NCBI GenBank assembly: GCA_021545665.1
Contig: JAJRTX010000210.1
Location: 1 to 6,545 of the forward strand
DNA from: Zetaproteobacteria bacterium
GTDB lineage: Bacteria; Pseudomonadota; Zetaproteobacteria; Mariprofundales; Mariprofundaceae
DNA length: 6,545 nt
Reading direction: 5' to 3'
The notes below the pieces were generated by a model that did not search any database, was not told where the DNA came from, and was given only the letters and a program-made list of their open reading frames with translations. A program made the position numbers and the translations under genes. Positions within the stretch are counted from its first letter, which is position 1, and the number at the start of each line of letters is the position of its first letter. Below, piece after piece: positions 1 to 6,228 of this stretch.

Positions 1-286
1 AAATATCGGGAATTCTGAGCTTTGGTTTCCAATAAAACGGGTGTGATGCCCCGGCAAATACCTGTTTCTGTTCGCTGATACAACTGATAACAAATTCAAG
101 CGATGATCCTTTAAAATCATTGGGGAATGAGCCATTCATGATATCGTCAGTGATTTGTTGAACGCCCTTGCGAATGAAACGAAATGCCTTCAGCCGCTCA
201 TCATTATTCACAAACCAGGTGTTATAAACAGACTCAGTATCATGTTTATAGTTTTCAACTAATGTTTGAATATTTTTATTTGTCAT
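1..286 (-). CDS. Unrecognised protein, N-terminal part (runs off left edge)
   Basis: An open frame begins with ATG at 286 and stays open for 95 codons to the window edge, so the C-terminus is missing. The start is well supported: a GGAG Shine-Dalgarno lies at 296-299, 9 nt upstream. The protein begins MTNKNIQTLVENYKHD and is soluble and mixed-charge, with no signal peptide or membrane segment. It includes the stretches FKGSSLEFVISCISEQKQ and HPFYWKPKLRIPDI, which look like conserved motifs rather than random sequence, but I cannot name the family. It follows the ZIP transporter gene on the same strand after a 72-nt gap, so co-transcription is possible but not shown. I assign no function. Confidence 0.72.
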   Translation of the reverse strand, partial: MTNKNIQTLVENYKHDTESVYNTWFVNNDERLKAFRFIRKGVQQITDDIMNGSFPNDFKGSSLEFVISCISEQKQVFAGASHPFYWKPKLRIPDI

Positions 287-358
287 TGAAAAAAGCTCCA
301 ATCATTCTAGCAGTCAATATTCCTGCCAATATCACTTCAATCATATGGTTTACCTGTT

Positions 359-1108
359 TCATCCTACAAGCTTTTGTCCAAGCATGCCGATAAAAAAACC
401 AAATGATGCACCAAGTGCAGGGCTCCAGTGATTTTTCATGGTCGACATGGGAGCAATATCCTGAAACGTCAAATAGATAATGCCTCCACCGGCAAATACC
501 ATCAATGATGCAATCACTGTTGGCTGATTATGCAAGAAAATATAACCCAAACATGAAGCAACCACGCCAATAAGACTCAAAGGAAGCAGGATCAGCAGAG
601 CCTTGTTGGGTGAGAGCCTTTTATTGACAAGTTCTCTGAAAGAGTTAAAACCTTCAGGCAAGTTTTGCAAGCCAATGAATATAGCCAGCAACAACCCGAG
701 TTTTTTGTCATGAGCAAAGACTGCCCCCAAAGCAATCGCCTCAGGAATGAAATCCATCAACATCGCCATCAATTGCGCAACCGGTTTACCACTGCGGCTG
801 ATCTGTCGGTCAAGCCAAAAGAAAACCAAGGCCCCCAATAGAAAAAAAGTCGCCAGATAATGCGTGGGGAGCAACTCCATGCCTTGTGGCGCTAAAACGA
901 AAGCTACCGCTGCGACAAGCACACCACCGCCAAATGCAATTATGGCATGGAGAACCTTCTCCTTCATCACACTATCCTGAAAACAATCCAGCCTCGATAA
1001 TATGCCGCCAACAAGAATGGTAATGCCTGATGCCAACGAATAAAGACCAACAGTGGCTAAATGTTCCACAGATGCTTTACTCCCAAACTTCCAAATATAG
1101 AAATGCAT
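359..1108 (-). CDS. ZIP-family metal (zinc-type) transporter
   Basis: This 249-residue polytopic inner-membrane protein has about eight hydrophobic segments. Two paired motifs typical of ZIP transporters sit in the expected central helices: DFIPEAIALG at residues 119-128 and QNLPEGF at 148-154, corresponding to the metal-binding HNxPEG motifs of TM4 and TM5. The Pro-Glu cores are intact, while the leading residues are Asp119 and Gln148 instead of the commoner His. ZIP proteins move divalent metals, usually zinc or iron, into the cytoplasm. The start is uncertain. The ATG at 1108 has no Shine-Dalgarno and gives an odd leader. A GTG at 1069 (residue 14) is preceded by GGGAG at 1080-1084 with 10-nt spacing and would place the protein start just before TM1, giving 236 residues. 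It lies just after the hemC remnant and seems intact. Substrate and transport direction are inferred from the family only. Confidence 0.87.
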   Translation of the reverse strand: MHFYIWKFGSKASVEHLATVGLYSLASGITILVGGILSRLDCFQDSVMKEKVLHAIIAFGGGVLVAAVAFVLAPQGMELLPTHYLATFFLLGALVFFWLDRQISRSGKPVAQLMAMLMDFIPEAIALGAVFAHDKKLGLLLAIFIGLQNLPEGFNSFRELVNKRLSPNKALLILLPLSLIGVVASCLGYIFLHNQPTVIASLMVFAGGGIIYLTFQDIAPMSTMKNHWSPALGASFGFFIGMLGQKLVG

Positions 1109-1117
1109 GATTATTTA

Positions 1118-1522
1118 TCATGAGCGACTTCTGGATGATGAAAAAAGTAATTCAGAAATCTTTTTCAAATTTGTAATAAAATAGAAGCTGTCATCTCCAT
1201 AGAGATGTGATATAGTACATAGCCAGCCCCTTGGCCAACTTGCATTCGCTCGTGCGCTCTCCTCAATCACATGTACGGCAATATCTGCTCGGTCATCCAA
1301 AAGGGCCTGATCAACCTCACTGGCGAACAGGCATTTACCCCCCCAATCCGGCAGCGCCTCAAAATAGAATTGATCGCCTTGGGTGGCGACCTTAACCAAC
1401 TCTATGCTTATATGAGGATGAATGCGTTGGATCTCAGAAACAACCTTATCAGTGTACATAAGAGCCAGAGGTGATCGGTGAGTAGCGATGCGCATATGCT
1501 GATTCATCACGAGAATCGTCAA
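1118..1522 (-). pseudogene. hemC: Remnant of hydroxymethylbilane synthase (N-terminal third only)
   Basis: The reading frame aligns by eye with the start of HemC (porphobilinogen deaminase): MRIATHRSPLAL, then VKVATQGD, GGKCLF and RADIAVH match the conserved RIATRQSPLAL, VTRGD, GGKGLF and RADIAVH of the enzyme. Only about 110 of the usual ~310 residues are present. The rest of domain 1, domain 2 and the Cys-bearing domain 3 that holds the dipyrromethane cofactor are missing. Key positions are changed: the Arg matching E. coli Arg11 is His, and the Lys83-Asp84 pair is Glu-Glu. The longest reading begins at a TTG overlapping the previous frame by 4 nt; ATGs at 1507 and 1495 are more natural but none has a clear Shine-Dalgarno. 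It cannot make hydroxymethylbilane. A decayed fragment is the best reading; a repurposed short protein is possible but less likely. Confidence 0.72.
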
Positions 1523-1773
1523 CAGAAAATGATCTCATATGTTCGGTAGACATCCCCAAACTCCTGCGTCGCTTTTCTTTCTTCAAAGCGGGCCAGACGG
1601 ACATAAGCCATCAACAGTATCGGGGCCACCAGAAAAGCGGTGACAACGCCCATGCTGCGCCATTCGTCACTGCCTCCTGGTTTGAGAAAGCTGAGTAGGA
1701 AAAACATGAAAAGGCCGACATTGAATGCCGCCACCACCCACATCCCGTATACGTATTATTCACCACCGTGCAT
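1519..1773 (-). pseudogene. Decayed isoprenylcysteine-methyltransferase-like membrane protein
   Basis: The intact family (ICMT-like, about 200-220 residues) is known beside copper ATPases. Here the frame opens at ATG 1773, preceded by a GGGGG Shine-Dalgarno at 1780-1784, and reads MHGGE. A TAA at 1756-1758 then interrupts it, and the same frame continues as YVYGMWVVAAFNVGLF. The segment EWRSMGVVTAFLVA resembles the family N-terminal region. The sequence then passes straight to PILLMAYVRLARFEERKA and FGDVYRTY, which resemble the family C-terminal end, so roughly 130 central codons holding the membrane core appear deleted. The frame stops at 1519, before the expected Pro-rich tail. The open part after the stop (1519-1743, 74 codons) could still be read from ATG 1743 but lacks a ribosome-binding site. 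An in-frame stop, an internal deletion and a truncated end together make this a pseudogene. Family assignment rests on remembered motifs. Confidence 0.66.
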
Positions 1774-1883
1774 GGCTTGCCCCCATTCTAATTTGCTGTT
1801 GTGTGAATTGATCTACTCTCATCATTACGACTCTATTATTCCATTTTGCAAACATAAAACATGTTCAATTCCCAGGGTTGATT
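1774..1883. other. AT-rich spacer after the CBS gene
   Basis: This 110-nt stretch lies between the stop codon of the CBS gene and the methyltransferase remnant. It is strongly AT-rich: I count 19 G/C in the 60 bases from 1801 to 1860. It contains no open frame longer than about 20 codons on the minus strand, and no stem followed by a T-run that would make a terminator. The only functional-looking element is the G-rich Shine-Dalgarno at its low-coordinate end, which belongs to the remnant gene. A small gene may once have been here, but nothing recognisable remains. Confidence 0.5.
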
Positions 1884-2513
1884 TCATGCCCATAGACTCA
1901 AGTCAAAATGACGCATCACCGCTCGGAGAATATCGCTGCGGGTAATAATTCCAGTCAGGTTGCTATTTTTTACAACTGGAATGGCTCCGATTCGCTGCTC
2001 AACGAACAATCTGGCGATGTGGCGTGCGTCTGTATCCATGCTCGCGGTTAACACAGAATCTGTCATGAATTCGTCAATCAGTACCTCCCGATTATCATCC
2101 GAACAATGAACACAAACAGAGCCAGTACCGCACATACAGCGAACGATATCCCTGTTGGAGATCATACCGACCAGTTGATTATCAGATGACAGGACGGGGA
2201 TGTGCCGAAAACTGCCGGCATCCAGAATATTCAATGCCTCAAGCACAGTAGAATGTGTTTGAACCGACACAACCGGAGCAGTCATGATCTGCGATGCCTT
2301 AAGCACCGGATGCCGCTCATTAGCAGCCTCAACTTGCTGATACTGTTGCTTAGCCACTTCAGACTGGGAAGCTGAAGGTGAATAACCTCCGGCGTTTCCC
2401 GGCTTGATTGCCTGCTTGGGAGCAATGGCCCCGGGCTTTGGTACAGCGGGGCGTACAAACAGTTTTTCCAATGGAACCGGATCAGTAACTCCCGGACCAT
2501 AAACAGCAAACAT
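1884..2513 (-). CDS. CBS-pair domain protein with a four-cysteine cluster
   Basis: This is a 209-residue soluble protein. Residues 1-70 form a low-complexity Pro/Ala/Gln-rich leader. Residues 76-125 are the first CBS motif (IMTAPVVSV to GMISNRDIVR) and 149-200 the second (FMTDSVLTA to GIITRSDILRAV). CBS pairs (Bateman modules) bind adenosyl ligands such as AMP or ATP and act as regulatory sensors. Between the two motifs lies Cys126-x-Cys128-x5-Cys134-x2-Cys137, a plausible metal or thiol site that ordinary CBS pairs do not need. No catalytic, transport or DNA-binding domain is attached. The gene starts 2 nt after the stop codon of the copper ATPase, so it is almost certainly in the same operon and probably translationally coupled; no good Shine-Dalgarno of its own is visible. 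A role in sensing the metal or energy state for copper export is inference. A frame shadow inside it is not a gene. Confidence 0.9.
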   Translation of the reverse strand: MFAVYGPGVTDPVPLEKLFVRPAVPKPGAIAPKQAIKPGNAGGYSPSASQSEVAKQQYQQVEAANERHPVLKASQIMTAPVVSVQTHSTVLEALNILDAGSFRHIPVLSSDNQLVGMISNRDIVRCMCGTGSVCVHCSDDNREVLIDEFMTDSVLTASMDTDARHIARLFVEQRIGAIPVVKNSNLTGIITRSDILRAVMRHFDLSLWA

Positions 2514-2515
2514 AA

Positions 2516-5068
2516 CTACAGTTTCGCCTTACGCAATCTGAGCGCATTGGTGATGACAGACACAGAACTGAAACTCATCGCTGCTGCGGCAATGATCGGG
2601 GAGAGTAACAGACCAAATACCGGGAACAGCGCACCGGCAGCAATCGGTACGCCTGCCGAGTTGTAGATGAAGGCAAAGAATAGGTTCTGGCGGATATTTT
2701 TCATCGTGGCGCGCGACAGTCGGCGCGCCCGCACAATGCCGGTCAATTCCCCCTTGATCAGCGTTACGCCGGCCGACTCCATCGCCACATCGGTACCGGT
2801 GCCCATCGCGATGCCGACATGTGCCTGCGCCAGCGCTGGCGCATCATTGATACCGTCGCCAGCCATAGCCACGATTTTACCCTCATCCTGCAAGGCCTTG
2901 ACCACGGCGGCCTTCTGATCCGGCAGCACATCGGCCTCGAAACGGTCAATACCCAGATTCTCAGCTACGGTCGCCGCCGTATTGTGATTATCGCCGGTCA
3001 GCATCACGACTTCGATGCCCTCATCATGCAGCTCTTTGATAGCTGCAGGCGTTGTAGCCTTGATCGGATCGGATACGCCGATCAGCCCGGCCAGCGCGCC
3101 ATTCACGGCCAGATGCATCACCGTCTCGCCGCTCTTTTGATGCGCCGCCACCGTCGCGGATGTCTGATCATCAACCACAATGCCGCTATCCTGCATCAGG
3201 CGCAAATTACCCAGCAGCACAGTCTTGCCATCCACCCTCGCCTGCACGCCCTTGCCGGTCACAGCGGAGAAATTATCCACTGCAAGCAAGGACAAATCCC
3301 GTTGTTCCGCACCGCTCACAATTGCTGCCGCCAGCGGATGCTCGCTGGCGCGTTCGATACTGGCGGCCAACGTGAGCACCTGATCTTCGGATAGGGAGTC
3401 TGTCGCAATGCTGGTGGTCAGCGTCGGCTTGCCGAGGGTTAATGTGCCGGTCTTGTCCACCACAACCGTGTTCACTTTTTCCATGATCTCCAGCACTTCG
3501 GCATTCTTGATCAGTACACCGGCTGTAGCGCCGCGTCCGGTGCCAACCATGATCGAGATCGGTGTGGCCAGCCCAAGCGCGCATGGGCAGGCGATGATCA
3601 ACACAGCTACAGCATTGACGATGGCATGCGCCAGTCTCGGCTCGGGACCGACCAGCATCCAAGCCGCAAATGCAATCAGCGCAATCACCACCACCGCCGG
3701 CACGAAATAGCCAGCCACAGTATCTGCCATTTTCTGGATCGGAGCGCGCGAGCGCTGCGCTTCAGCCACCATCTTCACGATCTGAGAGAGCAATGTATCG
3801 GCGCCGACCTTCTCGGCCCGCATCAGTAACGAACCATTGCCGTTGACCGTAGCCCCAATCAGTTTGTCATCGGCCCCTTTTTCGACCGGCAGCGGTTCGC
3901 CAGTCACCATCGACTCGTCGACATTGCTTTCACCTTCTGTCACCACGCCATCGACCGGCACCTTCTCACCGGGACGGATTCGCAACACATCACCGGCTAC
4001 GACATCTTCCATCGGCACATCAGCCTCGGAGCCGTCCGCCGCCACACGACGCGCCGTTTTCGGAGCCATGCCAAGCAACAGTTTGATGGCTTCATTGGTG
4101 CGCGAACGGGCGCGCAGCTCCAGCACCTGACCGAGCAACACCAGCGCCGTAATCACAGCGCCTGCCTCGAAGTAGACATCCACGAGGTCGCCATCCATCT
4201 GCATCACCGGCGGGAATATTTCAGGTAACAGCAGTGCCACAACACTATAAATCCACGCCACTCCGACACCCAGCCCGACCAGTGTGAACATGTTCAAATT
4301 CCAAGTTTTGACCGACAACCAGAAACGCTCGAAGAACGGCCAGCCGCCCCACAGTATCACCGGCGTAGCCAACACGAATTCAATCCACTGCACCATTCCC
4401 ATGCCAAGCCCTGCAGGCAGCCACGATGGTGCCAGATCAGCCACCATGGCCAACACAAACACTGGCACAGCCAGCACCGAGCTGACCTTGAAACGACGGC
4501 TCATATCATCGAGTTCCGGATTCTCCTCTTCAGCAGTTACCGTGCGCGGCTCCAGCGCCATGCCGCATTTCGGACAGGAACCGGGCTCTCCACTAATAAT
4601 TTCCGGATGCATAGGACAGAAATACTCTGTCTTTTGTGTCAGCTGTGGAGCCGCCATCGGCTCCAGTGCCATACCGCACGATTTGCAGATGCCCGGCCCT
4701 TGTTGCTCCTGCCCCGGACACATCGGACAGAAGTAGGTTGCTTCAGGATCATCAGCTACGGCAGGTTTAGCGGCATGCCCATGTTTGCAAACCTGATCCA
4801 TGCCTTCGTAAGCTGCCGGATCATCCTCAAATTCATGCAGGCATTTTACGCTACAAAAGCGATAGCTCCTGCCCGCATGTTTAACCCGATGGGAAAATTC
4901 AGGTTTGACATGCATGCCGCACACCGGATCAATGGTGAACTGACCTGGCTCAGCATTAAACTTTTCCAGACAATGAGCGCTACAGAAATGCCACTCATAT
5001 CCGTCATATTCAGTATTGTGAGGTGAACCTGTTTTGACTTCCATTCCACATACCGGATCAATTTTCAT
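2516..5068 (-). CDS. copA: Cu(+)-exporting P1B-1 ATPase with YHS and heavy-metal-binding N-domains
   Basis: This 850-residue inner-membrane pump uses ATP to expel Cu(I) from the cytoplasm. The N-terminal metal-binding part has two YHS (TRASH-like) domains at residues 3-44 and 46-87, each DPVCGM followed by an FCSxxC pair, then two short heavy-metal-binding motifs at 112-137 and 149-174. No classical GMTCxxC HMA domain is present. The ATPase core has TGEP at 389-392 (actuator), CPC at 494-496 in the metal-binding helix, DKTGT with Asp538 as phosphorylation site, the His577-Pro578 nucleotide motif, TGDN at 691-694 and GDGIND at 737-742. YN at 802-803 and MSFSS at 831-835 complete the Cu(I) signature. 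The start is ATG 5068, with AGGAG 7 nt upstream; the longer reading to a TTG at 5110 lacks a ribosome site. It follows the Met-rich gene and leads into the CBS gene. All catalytic motifs are intact, so it should be active. Confidence 0.96.
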   Translation of the reverse strand: MKIDPVCGMEVKTGSPHNTEYDGYEWHFCSAHCLEKFNAEPGQFTIDPVCGMHVKPEFSHRVKHAGRSYRFCSVKCLHEFEDDPAAYEGMDQVCKHGHAAKPAVADDPEATYFCPMCPGQEQQGPGICKSCGMALEPMAAPQLTQKTEYFCPMHPEIISGEPGSCPKCGMALEPRTVTAEEENPELDDMSRRFKVSSVLAVPVFVLAMVADLAPSWLPAGLGMGMVQWIEFVLATPVILWGGWPFFERFWLSVKTWNLNMFTLVGLGVGVAWIYSVVALLLPEIFPPVMQMDGDLVDVYFEAGAVITALVLLGQVLELRARSRTNEAIKLLLGMAPKTARRVAADGSEADVPMEDVVAGDVLRIRPGEKVPVDGVVTEGESNVDESMVTGEPLPVEKGADDKLIGATVNGNGSLLMRAEKVGADTLLSQIVKMVAEAQRSRAPIQKMADTVAGYFVPAVVVIALIAFAAWMLVGPEPRLAHAIVNAVAVLIIACPCALGLATPISIMVGTGRGATAGVLIKNAEVLEIMEKVNTVVVDKTGTLTLGKPTLTTSIATDSLSEDQVLTLAASIERASEHPLAAAIVSGAEQRDLSLLAVDNFSAVTGKGVQARVDGKTVLLGNLRLMQDSGIVVDDQTSATVAAHQKSGETVMHLAVNGALAGLIGVSDPIKATTPAAIKELHDEGIEVVMLTGDNHNTAATVAENLGIDRFEADVLPDQKAAVVKALQDEGKIVAMAGDGINDAPALAQAHVGIAMGTGTDVAMESAGVTLIKGELTGIVRARRLSRATMKNIRQNLFFAFIYNSAGVPIAAGALFPVFGLLLSPIIAAAAMSFSSVSVITNALRLRKAKL

Positions 5069-5075
5069 AGTTTTT

Positions 5076-5080
5076 CTCCT
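5076..5080 (-). promoter_or_regulatory. Ribosome-binding site fixing the copA start
   Basis: AGGAG on the minus strand, followed by a 7-nt A-rich spacer and ATG at 5068. This decides the start in favour of the [10 protein letters not shown]-terminus, whose YHS domain begins at residue 3, over the 14-codon extension to a TTG at 5110. Confidence 0.8.
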
Positions 5081-5105
5081 GCTCTTCATCATGTCACCGC
5101 TTTCG

Positions 5106-5137
5106 CTCAAGACGCTTGAATGTCAGCAAAATCCAAG
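5106..5137. promoter_or_regulatory. Clustered CTTG/CAAG half-sites upstream of copA
   Basis: Between 38 and 69 nt upstream of the copA ATG there are three related half-sites. On the minus strand they read CTTGGA (5132-5137), TTCAAG (5115-5120) and CTTGAG (5106-5111). The outer pair forms an imperfect 23-bp dyad (5115-5137), and the inner pair forms TCAAG-ACG-CTTGA (5107-5119), a perfect 5-bp inverted repeat. The position suits an operator for a copper-responsive regulator, but I could not find a convincing -10/-35 pair, and it does not match the usual CueR operator. Regulatory function is a guess. Confidence 0.25.
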
Positions 5138-5142
5138 TAACT

Positions 5143-5177
5143 AAGAAAGAGATGGCCTCAGTCTAGAATCGAGACCA
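5143..5177 (-). terminator. Weak terminator-like hairpin after the Met-rich gene
   Basis: On the minus strand TGGTCTC (5171-5177) can pair with GAGGCCA (5153-5159) across an 11-nt loop; the 7-bp stem contains one G-U pair. It is followed by a pyrimidine-rich TCTCTTTCTT tract (5143-5152). It sits 21 nt past the stop codon of the Met/His-rich gene and before copA, so it might attenuate readthrough. The short stem and mixed tract make it a weak candidate. Confidence 0.3.
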
Positions 5178-5198
5178 CTCCATTTTCCCTGCCAGCCA

Positions 5199-5540
5199 TT
5201 ATTCCTTTTCAGGGTGACTCATGCCGCCCATGGTCTTGCGATGCCGGATATCAGACATGGTTGCACGTTTCTTTTCAGCATCATTCTTTATTACACCATC
5301 ACCTTGATCTGGATGACTCATGCCACCCATGGTTTTGCGATGCTGGGTATCGGACATGGTTGTACGTTTTTTTTCAGCATCCTTTTTCATTACACTGTCA
5401 CCTTGATCCGGGTGATGCATGCCGCTCATAGTCTTGCGATGCTGGGCGTCAGACATGGAGCTCTGCTCATCACTGTAAGCTTCTGGTACCGCCACCAGAA
5501 GAGCGCCCGCTATCAGGGCAATTGCGCTTTTTTTCAACAT
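5199..5540 (-). CDS. Exported Met/His-rich tandem-repeat protein, probable copper binder
   Basis: This 113-residue protein begins with a clear Sec signal peptide: MLKK, a hydrophobic run to about residue 18, and a likely cleavage site near YS-DE (residues 22-25). The mature part is almost wholly a 33-residue repeat: residues 29-61, 62-94 and a shortened 95-113. Each copy carries the same spacing of potential copper ligands, MxxxxHxxxMxxMxHP, and the first two add a charged linker ending in AEKKR. Cysteine is absent. Met/His spacing like this is typical of periplasmic Cu(I)/Cu(II) or Ag(I) binding proteins, but I do not recognise a named family. The start is secure because AAGGAGG lies 5 nt upstream of the ATG. 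It sits directly before the copper ATPase gene, fitting a role in holding exported copper in the periplasm. Metal binding is inferred, not shown. Confidence 0.85.
   Translation of the reverse strand: MLKKSAIALIAGALLVAVPEAYSDEQSSMSDAQHRKTMSGMHHPDQGDSVMKKDAEKKRTTMSDTQHRKTMGGMSHPDQGDGVIKNDAEKKRATMSDIRHRKTMGGMSHPEKE
5202..5456 (-). repeat. In-frame 99-bp tandem repeat (2.6 copies)
   Basis: Three consecutive copies lie at 5358-5456, 5259-5357 and 5202-5258 (the last one partial), each starting at an ATG for Met. The copies differ at many bases, yet every Met, His and Pro of the MxxxxHxxxMxxMxHP core is kept in all three. This suggests an old duplication held by selection on the protein, not a recent slippage product. 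Confidence 0.88.
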
Positions 5541-5545
5541 ATCAG

Positions 5546-5552
5546 CCTCCTT
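5546..5552 (-). promoter_or_regulatory. Consensus ribosome-binding site of the Met-rich gene
   Basis: AAGGAGG on the minus strand, 5 nt before ATG 5540. It is the strongest Shine-Dalgarno in the window and implies high expression of the small exported protein. Confidence 0.85.
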
Positions 5553-5578
5553 GTGTATGCGTGCTCAAACATATTCAT

Positions 5579-5608
5579 GGATTCTGACGAGCACCTGTTT
5601 CAGAATCC
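5579..5608. repeat. Perfect 9-bp inverted repeat between cytochrome b and Met-rich genes
   Basis: GGATTCTGA at 5579-5587 is the exact reverse complement of TCAGAATCC at 5600-5608, with a 12-nt spacer. No T-run follows it in the minus-strand direction, so it is not a standard intrinsic terminator for the cytochrome genes. It lies 39-68 nt upstream of the Met-rich gene ATG, where an operator or an RNA hairpin in the leader could sit. A GTGCTC/GAGCAC pair (5561-5566 and 5589-5594) could form a competing stem. Confidence 0.45.
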
Positions 5609-5621
5609 TGAAGCCACAGTA

Positions 5622-6224
5622 TTATTTTTTCATAAACGGCAAAATCCGATAAAAAACCGGCTCTCCCGTCCTTAGATGCGCAATGGCTATTGAAATATGC
5701 CCTGCCAGATAAATCAGCAGCAACAGAGCAAAAAAGGCGTGCGTCTCCATCAACAGTTCCAACTCAGGAGATACTTTGCTGCCGGGGCCGGACCACAGGT
5801 TCCAGATCACGGTTCCTGTCGTTGCCATGGCTGTCATCATCAACAGTCCGAGCATTTCAAATACCAGAGCCAGCGCATTACCGGGCCGAATCAGCTCTCT
5901 CTTTCGCAGCAGCATGGCTGGTAGCAGTTTCAGAATCGAAAGCGCCTCACGCCAGTGCGCGGCGGAGACAAGGACGCTAATCTGCCGATGCGTAGGGTTA
6001 CCTCTTGGCAGAATGGCCCAGATCAGGTTGGCGACCACAATAGCCGCTACAACCAGACCGCCTGTTCGATGCGTCTGCATAAACAACTCGCCCAACGCAC
6101 TGCCCTTTTCATCCGGATGGGCCATAATAGCTGCAAAGCTAAACTGGCACGTCACGCCCAGCATCAAACCGGCATGCAACCAGCGCGTTGTCGGATGATA
6201 ACCTGTTTCACTCAATGTTGGCAT
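5622..6224 (-). CDS. Cytochrome b561-type membrane cytochrome b
   Basis: This 200-residue inner-membrane protein has four hydrophobic helices at roughly residues 14-34, 54-72, 115-140 and 160-183. Conserved histidines suit heme b binding: His17 in WLHAG, His52 in the THRTGG motif before helix 2, His162 in the ETHAFF motif, and His176 (or 183) in helix 4. This is the layout of the prokaryotic b561/Ni-hydrogenase cytochrome b family, which passes electrons between the quinone pool and periplasmic partners. The start at ATG 6224 is chosen because it lies 4 nt after the cytochrome c stop codon with GGTGGA 7 nt upstream. A 48-codon longer reading overlaps that gene and adds a non-homologous tail. 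Tight coupling with the cytochrome c gene suggests a joint redox unit. Its substrate is unknown. Confidence 0.9.
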   Translation of the reverse strand: MPTLSETGYHPTTRWLHAGLMLGVTCQFSFAAIMAHPDEKGSALGELFMQTHRTGGLVVAAIVVANLIWAILPRGNPTHRQISVLVSAAHWREALSILKLLPAMLLRKRELIRPGNALALVFEMLGLLMMTAMATTGTVIWNLWSGPGSKVSPELELLMETHAFFALLLLIYLAGHISIAIAHLRTGEPVFYRILPFMKK

Positions 6225-6228
6225 CCTG

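Noticed and set aside
276..344. A 22-codon minus-strand frame (MIEVILAGIL...) from ATG 344 overlapping the start of the edge gene, possibly a leader peptide.
   Set aside because: It has only a weak AGGT ribosome site and no recognisable content; the downstream gene has its own good Shine-Dalgarno, so chance is the simpler explanation.
1640..1945. A 101-codon plus-strand open frame over the methyltransferase remnant and spacer.
   Set aside because: It crosses unrelated regions, has no ribosome site and contains no family motif, while the opposite strand carries recognisable gene remnants.
2282..2509. A 75-codon minus-strand frame inside the CBS gene.
   Set aside because: It overlaps the CBS coding frame in another phase and has no recognisable features.
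2819..3394. A 191-codon plus-strand open frame opposite copA.
   Set aside because: It is a shadow of the strongly coding copA frame, with no signal, domain or ribosome site. Several other opposite-strand frames in copA and the cytochrome b gene were dropped for the same reason.
5115..5137. A CueR/MerR-type operator before copA.
   Set aside because: The dyad is imperfect and no -35/-10 pair with the elongated 19-bp spacer could be placed around it; kept only as a low-confidence half-site cluster.
5202..5456. The tandem repeats as a possible CRISPR array.
   Set aside because: Units are 99 bp, diverged, directly abutting without unique spacers, and in frame with a coding sequence.
5214..5675. 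A 153-codon plus-strand frame with repeats opposite the Met-rich gene.
   Set aside because: Its repeats are only the complement of the real 99-bp repeat. The minus-strand frame has the signal peptide, strong ribosome site and metal-ligand conservation.
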